Source of the DNA: Patescibacteria group bacterium UBA6164
GTDB taxonomy: Bacteria > Patescibacteriota > Gracilibacteria > BD1-5 > UBA6164
Assembly (NCBI GenBank): GCA_002422305.1
Contig: DIUG01000067.1
Coordinates: 1 to 5,559, forward strand
Length of the DNA: 5,559 bases
Direction: 5' to 3'
The notes beneath the pieces are model-generated. The model worked only from the letters and a program-made list of their open reading frames with translations. It had not been told where the DNA came from and searched no databases. The position numbers were made by a program, and so were the translations under genes. Positions 1 through 5,559 of this stretch are shown piece after piece; position 1 is the stretch's first letter; each line of letters opens with the position of its first letter.

Positions 1-317
1 ATGTAGAACATATAGCTAAATATGAGTGATACTATGTAAGTGTATTTTATTCATTTTTGTTTTCAATGTGAATGGAGGTAATCCAAGAAGATATAACAAA
101 TGAATGAAGAATAGACTTAACAATAAAGATAGAAAACTATATATATGTGATAGAATTTAAAGTAGAAAAAACAGGATTAAAAGCATTAGAACAGATAAAA
201 GAAAGAAATTATGTAGAGAAATATATGCTAGAAGAAAAAGAAATATTTATTATATGAATAAACTTTAGTTTTGAGGATAGAAATATAGAAAGTTTTGAAA
301 GTGAGAAAGTGAAATAA
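1..317 (+). CDS. AAA-ATPase-like / PD-(D/E)XK nuclease family protein, C-terminal part (5' end outside window)
   Basis: Read in the frame whose first full codon is at position 3, this gives 104 residues ending at TAA 315-317. Four in-frame TGA codons (27, 69, 105, 255) are read as Gly. The protein matches the C-terminal nuclease domain of the widespread AAA-ATPase-like/DUF1703 (PDDEXK_9) family. Visible hallmarks are YEGYY (residues 7-11), a VFYSFLFSMG helix, EDITNEGRIDL with the presumed catalytic Asp38, VIEFKV with Glu51-x-Lys53 (the D...ExK core), ALEQIKERNYVEKY with Gln64 and Tyr70, and GINFSFEDRNIE near the end. Complete family members are usually around 500 residues with an N-terminal ATPase-like domain, so most of this gene lies to the left. 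The end looks like a natural C-terminus, not a break. The family's biological role is poorly known; nuclease activity is inferred from the conserved core. Codons are purine-rich, with more GAG and GTG than in the next gene. Confidence 0.85.
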
Positions 318-330
318 ATAAATAGACTTG

Positions 331-477
331 TAGGGAAATAACCCACTCTTGTCCACAGGATAACCTAAAGGCCTAATTCTCTCCCTTATTTTAAGGGAGA
401 GAGGCTACAATTGTTCCCCTTGCCCTTATTTAAGGGAAAGGATTCAGGTTAGGGTTAATTTTGAAATTATTTCCCTA
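331..477. repeat. Intergenic palindromic element with terminal inverted repeats and three hairpins
   Basis: This is a GC-richer island in very AT-rich intergenic DNA. Its ends are an exact 11-bp inverted repeat, TAGGGAAATAA (331-341) and TTATTTCCCTA (467-477). TAACCC (339-344) also matches GGGTTA (452-457), and TAACCT (361-366) matches AGGTTA (446-451). Inside are three hairpins: 349-363 (6 bp with one G-U, loop ACA); 378-388 / 392-402 (11 bp, loop TTT); and 418-441 (4+6 bp around one G-A mismatch, loop TT). The last two share the core CCCTTAT..TAAGGG. ACTT occurs on both sides (326-329 and 478-481), a possible short target duplication, though one base separates the left copy from the repeat end. 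It begins 14 bases after the nuclease stop codon. It resembles dispersed REP/MITE-type intergenic repeats; a structured RNA or terminator role is also possible. Confidence 0.65.
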
Positions 478-495
478 ACTTTATTACTAAAAATC

Positions 496-622
496 TAAAA
501 ATAATATTTTTAAGAAAAAAAGCCTTAATAAATTGACAATTTTAAAAATATATAATAAACTTGTATTGACTTTTAAGAAAATCCTATTTATTATAAAACT
601 TTTCTTAAAAATATTATTTTTA
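496..622. repeat. 23-bp perfect inverted repeat flanking the promoter region of the large surface-protein gene
   Basis: Positions 496-518 and 600-622 are exact reverse complements (23 bp), with 81 bp between them. The arms contain almost only A and T, with one G or C each. The left arm is also nearly self-complementary (AAAAAT 497-502 with ATTTTT 506-511). An 11-bp part of the left arm, TTTTAAGAAAA (508-518), recurs directly at 571-581, next to the predicted -35 box. The right arm ends 16 bases before the ATG at 639. A 23-bp exact match is unlikely by chance even in DNA this AT-rich. Possible roles are an operator, a transcript structure over the leader, or the ends of a small decayed element. 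The sequence does not decide between these. Confidence 0.6.
566..594 (+). promoter_or_regulatory. Probable sigma-70-type promoter for the large surface-protein gene
   Basis: TTGACT (566-571) and TATTAT (589-594) are separated by 17 bases. Each differs from the TTGACA/TATAAT consensus at one position. Transcription would start near 600, giving a leader of about 38 bases before the ATG at 639. A second, less well spaced pair lies just upstream: a perfect TTGACA (533-538) and TATAAT (551-556), only 12 bases apart. The high AT content makes chance -10 matches common, so confidence is moderate. Confidence 0.45.
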
Positions 623-638
623 ATTTTTATAATAAATT

Positions 639-3600
639 ATGAAAAAAATAACAAAAACCTTAAAAACTTGATTTTTTATATGATTTTTATTTTGATTTAT
701 AATTCCTTTTAAAGGATATGCTAACTTAACTCAAAGTGATTGATTAGTACCTTTAACTTCTTGAATAAGACATAGTTATTATGAAGTAAAATGGTGTAGC
801 CCTCATGCTGCTAGAATACCAGCTTGAAATTGTCAAAAATGATACTTTTTCAATAAATCTTGAGTAGGTATAATGACTTATAAATGAGAGAATTTTTTAA
901 ACTGAAATGTTAAACTGAATACAAATTTTTTACCAGCAACAAGAACAGCAAATATAGGTTTTGTAGATTTATTTGATGTATCAAGTATAGAATTTGAATG
1001 AGAATGAATTTATACTATAAAAATAGTATTAGTAGATCATGCCTATAATGCATCGATTTATGAATTTAGTTATAAAATAGATAAAACTGCTCCTCAATTT
1101 AAATTAACATGAATTACTGAAAGTCATCCAAATATTTTTGTTGATAACAACCTTAAAAGATTAGTTTGATTTAATAGAAACATAGTAAAATATGATAGTA
1201 TAGACGAATGATCAAATGATTTAAATGAATATACAAAACCATTCCCCTCAAAATATACTTTAGATAATCCATTATTGAGAATAAACCACACTAGACAAAA
1301 TCTTTTTGTTATGTATTTTAAGGAACAAGATATTTCACATAGTTTTCAATTAAATGTAGATTATAGTGATAGTTATTGAACACATATGGAATGATGAACA
1401 AATTATCTTTCAGATACAAAAAACTTTAGTTTTCATAAAGAAAATGGTGATCTTATTTTATCTTGAATTGCTAATAATAATACAGTAACTCTTAATACTG
1501 CAAACTTAACATCAAACAATTCAACAAATTCACAAGCAATATATAAATTAAGACTTTATGATAATACGATTTGAAGATGAAAAAGTCAAAATTTAAACTG
1601 ATTAATACAATGAGCTAATTATTCTGAAATAATATTTTATGCAGTAAGAGATAATACTAAACCTAATATGTGATGAAATTGATTAGATAGTACAGATGCA
1701 AATGCTATCAGAAGATTATTAAAATTTGATACTAATACTCATGTTTGGGATGATAATGCTGGAAATACATCAAAATTTATTTCAGCAAAAAATTCACAAT
1801 CATTATCTTCATCATTAAGTGATACTTGAATATGAACAGATACATCAAAACCAGAATTATATAATGCTTGAATTCCATTATTGTGATGAACTAAAATATC
1901 TATTCAAAATGCAAATAATGTAGGTATTTTCAATGATACTATTGTATATAATAATAGATTTACTAATAATATTATTGGAAATCATGATTTTTCAATAGTT
2001 GATAATAATAGACAAAATTGATATAGAAAATATAATGTAAATTTTAATACTACTTGATTTACTTGAAATGATCAAATTTGTGATAATGTATGAAATTGTT
2101 TAAATCCTCAATTAGATTTTAGAGTAGTTGCTAATAGTCTTTCTAACAATACTTCAAATATAACTTTAGGAGCACCTAATACTTCTTTTGCTAATTGATA
2201 TGATAAATATACAATAACTACTTCATTAAAGGATCAATTTTGAAATGCTATCGTTTGAGTAACAGCAGTTGAAAATGGAAACAAAGTTATAAAAACAGTT
2301 GAAAATACTTTTAATTTTGATAATAAGTTATATCCAAATCATATTAGTAATTCTCCTAGTTGACCTAAACAAGCTATAGCTAATGTATTATCACCATGAA
2401 ATTATTTTCCACTTGTTAATACTTGAGCAATTAATAATGATTCAAAAATTGTTTTTAATGAAAAACCTGAAAATAATATTACTACTACTGGTACTGGATA
2501 TTGAACTTACTCTTTTGAATTATCATCAAAAGTACCTACTTCTTGATTATATCATTATTTACAAGATTCTAAATTAAAATTAACATCAATAGATCCAAAA
2601 GCATTAGAATGAAATACTAGTTTAGTATGAATTTATCCTACTGATCCTACTTTATGATTATGATTATTTGATAATACTACAAATCTTAATTGAACTGATA
2701 ATTTTTTAAATTATAATAATCAATTTTTAAATAATACTGATTATAGTACAGATTTAGATGAAACTAAAAAAAGCGATTATTGAAAAATTACATTAGAAAA
2801 TGCAAGTGGTGTTCCATATAATACTTTGTTAAATAGAAAATTAGAACTTGAATTTGCTTCACCATTTATATATGGTTGATCTTGATTTACTATACATCAT
2901 TTAATAAATAATATTTGAGCTAGTTCAGATCATACAAAATTAGCTTATACATTAAATGATACTAATATTAGTAATAAACAAATAGTTGAAAAATATATTC
3001 CTTCTTACTCTTCTTCAACTACCCCAAAATTTACTCCAAATATCTTTAATATATATAGTAATATTTCATCTACTGATTCAACAACTTTTGATAATTCTAT
3101 TATAAATCAATGAAAAACTATTGATATAAATAATAATCCTTATGCCGTTATTTATAAAACTAAATCTAGTCCTATAAATTCATCATATCAAATAGCATGA
3201 AATAGTTTAAATATGTGATATGTATCACACTTAAAATACCTTATATCATGAACAGATATATCTATTCCATCTATTTCTAGAAATATATCGGACTTAACAA
3301 AACAAAATCCACCTAATAGAAGTTCTAGTTTCTATTATCCTGAAATATCATGAATATGAACTTGAGATTATGTAATACTTTGAGATCCAATAATTAATAC
3401 TTGAATATTATGAGCTATGTGAATAGCAATTACATGATTATCAAATAATAATGATTCTATGTTAATAGATGATACTATTTGAAAAAAAGCAAATTTAAAT
3501 ATATGAGAAAATTTAACTCGTTATGATTTTATAAAAACTTTCAAACAAAATATATATAAAAATAGTACTTGATTCTTAGGAAGTAATAAAAAATGGTGTG

Positions 3601-4454
3601 AAAGTACTAGTCTTATTAGTATTAATAATTTAAATAGTACTATAGGTTTAGAAGATTGTACTATAGAAATAAATAATGAATTAATATCATTTATTAAATG
3701 AGATATTAATATTGATTGTTCTGGTTGAACATATAATACTTGTACTATTGAAAGCAATAAAAAAAGAACTATTATAGTAAAGGGTTGATCTACTTTTATT
3801 AAATCTAATATTTCTACTTTTTGAAAAAATTCTCAATTATTAATATGAACAGTTGCTGAAGATGGTTTAGCTAATATTACTATAGGAGATTGAGATAATC
3901 CAGTTTTAAATAGAAGTAATGAAACTAATGGTTGGACTTTTATTCATCCAAGTGTTACAAATATAGATGCTTTTATAGTATCACAATGACCAATGGTTTC
4001 GTATGATGATGATAGTAAATTATTTAATGCTCCTGGTAATACTGATTTAAAAAATCAATTACATATATATTGAAGCACTCTTTCTCTAAATACTATTTGA
4101 TGATATAAATCTGATGATGATTCAAAATGTCCTTATATAGTACAATGAACATGTAATTCTAAAACAGCATTTATATTTGATTTAGTAACACTTAGAAGAT
4201 ATTCTTTAGAATGAGTATGAGTTTCATCTCCTCAATTAAAAGTTTCTTGATTAGGTATGAGATCTTGACAAAAAACATCATATTTAGATACAAACTGAAA
4301 TCAACCTCCTACAATAACAACAGCAGATAGTTGTAATGCTTCTATAGATAATCTAAGATGTATAAAAGATAAAGATTATATAATTTATCCTATGCTGGTA
4401 GAAAAAGATACTATATGGAATAATTCTCCAAGTATTATGTTTAAAATCAAATAA
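639..4454 (+). CDS. Large Asn-rich exported surface/secreted protein with Ig-like segments and a CPR-type C-terminal beta module
   Basis: A 1271-residue protein ending at TAA 4452, open only when about 83 in-frame TGA codons (hand count) are read as Gly; about 22 further glycines use GGN. Residues 1-28 form a Sec signal peptide: lysine-rich start, hydrophobic stretch 11-24, likely cleavage after GYA (28). Three signal-peptide glycines (11, 15, 19) are TGA. Ig-like segments: about 108-154, ending in the typical IDKTAP; about 360-385 with WDDNAGN; about 430-500 with C481-DNVGN-C487; and 520-560 with DQFGN (532-536), like Big_1/invasin domains. The C-terminal module (about 910-1190) is strand-rich: TIIVKGG near 1045, PSVTNIDA, LHIYGS (1141-1146), NTIGG, CPY (1164) and LRRY (1185-1188). 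From memory it resembles uncharacterised exported CPR proteins. No C-terminal membrane anchor or LPXTG-like motif is visible, so it may be secreted or held non-covalently. Start choice: the ATG directly precedes the signal peptide. There is no Shine-Dalgarno. An adhesion or cell-contact role is inference. Confidence 0.85.
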
Positions 4455-4532
4455 TTTTAGAATAATAATAAGTAAATAGAAAAAATATTTTCTATTTACT
4501 TATTTATTTTATACTAAAAATATTTGATTTTA
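4442..4532. repeat. Long imperfect palindrome overlapping the end of the surface-protein gene
   Basis: Three nested inverted segments line up on one axis: 4442-4453 with 4521-4532 (12 bp), 4455-4460 with 4514-4519 (6 bp, after a single A-A mismatch), and 4467-4483 with 4488-4504 (17 bp, loop AATA). They are separated by one asymmetric internal loop (4461-4466 against 4505-4513). Together they can form a hairpin of 35 base pairs over 91 bases. The left outer arm covers the last codons and the first two bases of the TAA stop of the large gene. This is much longer than a usual terminator. It could be a terminator extended for stability in very AT-rich RNA, or a small MITE-like insertion that supplied the present C-terminus. 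Confidence 0.6.
4467..4512 (+). terminator. Rho-independent-type terminator after the surface-protein gene
   Basis: A perfect 17-bp stem (4467-4483 with 4488-4504) closes an AATA loop and is followed by the T-rich run TATTTTAT (4505-4512). It starts 12 bases after the TAA at 4452-4454. Only two of the 17 pairs are G-C, so it is weak per base pair, but its length compensates. The A-run on the 5' arm and T-run on the 3' side would also let it work on the opposite strand. It should separate transcription of the large gene from tilS. Confidence 0.65.
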
Positions 4533-4551
4533 TATAAAAAAATACTATCAT
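4524..4551 (+). promoter_or_regulatory. Possible promoter for tilS
   Basis: TTGATT (4524-4529) and TATCAT (4546-4551) are 16 bases apart, with four and five of six bases matching the sigma-70 consensus. Transcription would begin near 4558, about 28 bases before the tilS ATG at 4586. The preceding terminator makes a separate tilS promoter necessary, which supports the call. The -35 box overlaps the right outer arm of the palindrome. Chance matches are common in DNA this AT-rich. Confidence 0.4.
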
Positions 4552-4585
4552 TAAAGTAATATATTAAATTAAAGTTATATTAAAA

Positions 4586-5559
4586 ATGTTAGATATAAAA
4601 GAATTTTTGAATAAATATTATAAAAATAATGAAAAAATAATATTAGCTTGCTCCACATGACCAGATAGTATGTTTTTATTATACAAAATACTAGAAACAA
4701 ATTATAAAAATAATTTAGTAGTTTGTTATTTTAATCATAAAATTAGACCTGAAGCAACAGAAGAAGAGGAATGGATAGAACAATTATGAAAAAAATATAA
4801 CTTTATAGTAGAAATAGGTGAAGCAGATATACAAAATATTGCAAAACTATACCCTAGTAAATCACTTGAAGAATTAGCAAGAGAAAAAAGATATGCTTTT
4901 TTAAATGCTATTTTAAATATTTATTGAGCAAATAAAATTATTACATGACATCATTTAGATGATAAAATAGAAACTTTTTTTTTCAATCTTGCTAGATGAA
5001 CTAAACTTACATGACTTATAAATATGACTGAAAAAAAATGAAGTATTTTAAGACCATTATTAAATATAGAAAAAAAAGATATTTTAGAATATTTAAATAT
5101 AAATAATCTAGAATATAGAATAGATAATACAAATTTTGATACAAATATTATTAGAAATAAACTTAGACATGATATTATACCTCAATTTGAAAATATAAAT
5201 TCAAACTATAAAAAAAATATAAATAACCTAATTACTTATTTAAAAGAGATAAAATTATTTTTAGATGAAAAAGTAGAAGAATTTTTGAAAGAACAAGGTA
5301 TTTTAATTTTTAACAGTAATAAATATAAAATAAATACATTAGAAATTTATGGTTATTTTTATATAAATGATTTCAATTCACAATCCCCTCTTTTACAAAA
5401 AGAGATAATAAAATATATTTACTATATAAGTAACAAAAATTCAACTATTTGATTAAGTGAAGCAAATATAGCTGAAATAATTAAGTTTATAAATTGAAAA
5501 AATAATAAAACAATAAAAGAAATAAAGGAAATGAAACTAAAAAAAGAAAACAAGATAAT
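4586..5559 (+). CDS. tilS: tRNA(Ile)-lysidine synthetase (TilS), 3' end cut by window
   Basis: 324 codons are present and the frame is still open at the right edge. The enzyme uses ATP and lysine to convert the wobble cytidine of tRNA-Ile(CAU) to lysidine, so the tRNA reads AUA instead of AUG; it acts in the cytoplasm. The order of family motifs is clear: N-type ATP pyrophosphatase P-loop STGPDS (23-28, the SGGxDS position), FNHKIRPEA (49-57), EELAREKRY (95-103), GHHLDDKIET (121-130), RGTKLTGL (137-144), RPLL (156-159), and DNTNFDTN..RNKLRH (180-195). A C-terminal substrate-binding region follows. Nine in-frame TGA codons are read as Gly, including the P-loop Gly25 and Gly121; three GGT are also present. 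Full-length TilS is about 320-470 residues, so the missing part may be short. No Shine-Dalgarno is visible before the ATG, but the start puts the P-loop at the usual distance from the N-terminus. Heavy ATA use in all three genes fits a need for this enzyme. Confidence 0.95.

Noticed and set aside
349..357. TTGTCCACA, one base from a DnaA box
   Set aside because: It is a single site and forms part of a hairpin (349-363) in the repeat element. No cluster of boxes, dnaA or dnaN gene is in the window, so an origin is not supported.
533..556. TTGACA (533-538) with TATAAT (551-556) as the main promoter
   Set aside because: Both boxes match consensus perfectly, but the 12-base spacer is too short for a normal sigma-70 promoter. 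The pair at 566-594 is better spaced.
2383..2577. A 64-codon ATG-started standard-code frame on the + strand
   Set aside because: It is out of frame inside the 1271-codon gene, is made mostly of Leu, Ile and Tyr from AT-rich codons, and shows no motif or start signal.
3521..3757. A 78-codon frame on the - strand
   Set aside because: It lies antisense to the conserved C-terminal module of the large gene. Its hydrophobic composition is what the complement of Asn/Lys/Asp-rich codons gives; no promoter or motif supports it.
639..4454. Large gene as a pseudogene full of stop codons
   Set aside because: Only TGA interrupts it; no in-frame TAA or TAG occurs over 1271 codons. TGA falls at Gly positions, and the neighbouring tilS shows the same use.
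1..5559. UGA read as tryptophan (Mycoplasma-type code)
   Set aside because: The conserved TGA positions in TilS and the nuclease domain are glycines in these families, and TGG is still used at Trp-like positions.
1..5559. CRISPR array, tRNA or rRNA genes
   Set aside because: No regularly spaced direct repeats were seen, and no cloverleaf with T-loop motif or rRNA-like stretch was found on either strand by eye.

Overview
This window is very AT-rich. It reads as three protein genes, all on the + strand, only if UGA is decoded as glycine (NCBI translation table 25, used by Candidatus Gracilibacteria and by SR1/Absconditabacteria). Under the standard code no reading frame reaches 80 codons. With UGA = Gly there is a 1271-codon gene flanked by two clearly recognisable partial genes. 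UGG still sits where Trp is expected, TAA ends both genes whose stop is visible, and Arg is almost entirely AGA (a single CGT and no CGA/CGG/CGC seen). These traits point to a Patescibacteria/CPR organism of the Gracilibacteria-Absconditabacteria group. The sequence alone does not separate the two.

Layout. (1) 1-317: the last 104 codons of an AAA-ATPase-like / PD-(D/E)XK nuclease family protein (DUF1703 / PDDEXK_9 type); its start lies left of the window. (2) 318-638: intergenic. It holds a locally GC-rich structured element (331-477) with terminal inverted repeats and three internal hairpins, then a 23-bp inverted repeat (496-518 / 600-622) that encloses a probable promoter. (3) 639-4454: a large, Asn-rich, Sec-exported surface or secreted protein. 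It has a signal peptide, Ig-like segments and a C-terminal beta-rich module resembling uncharacterised CPR exported proteins. (4) 4455-4585: intergenic. A 17-bp hairpin terminator lies inside a longer imperfect palindrome (4442-4532) that includes the stop codon; a possible promoter follows. (5) 4586-5559: tilS, tRNA-Ile lysidine synthetase, cut by the right end of the window.

The three genes do not form an obvious pathway. TilS fits the heavy use of ATA (Ile) codons here, because the enzyme makes the tRNA that reads AUA. The large exported protein would be at the cell surface or outside it. Known members of these lineages include host-attached or predatory cells, so a contact or adhesion role is plausible but unproven. 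Neither complete gene start has a recognisable Shine-Dalgarno sequence.
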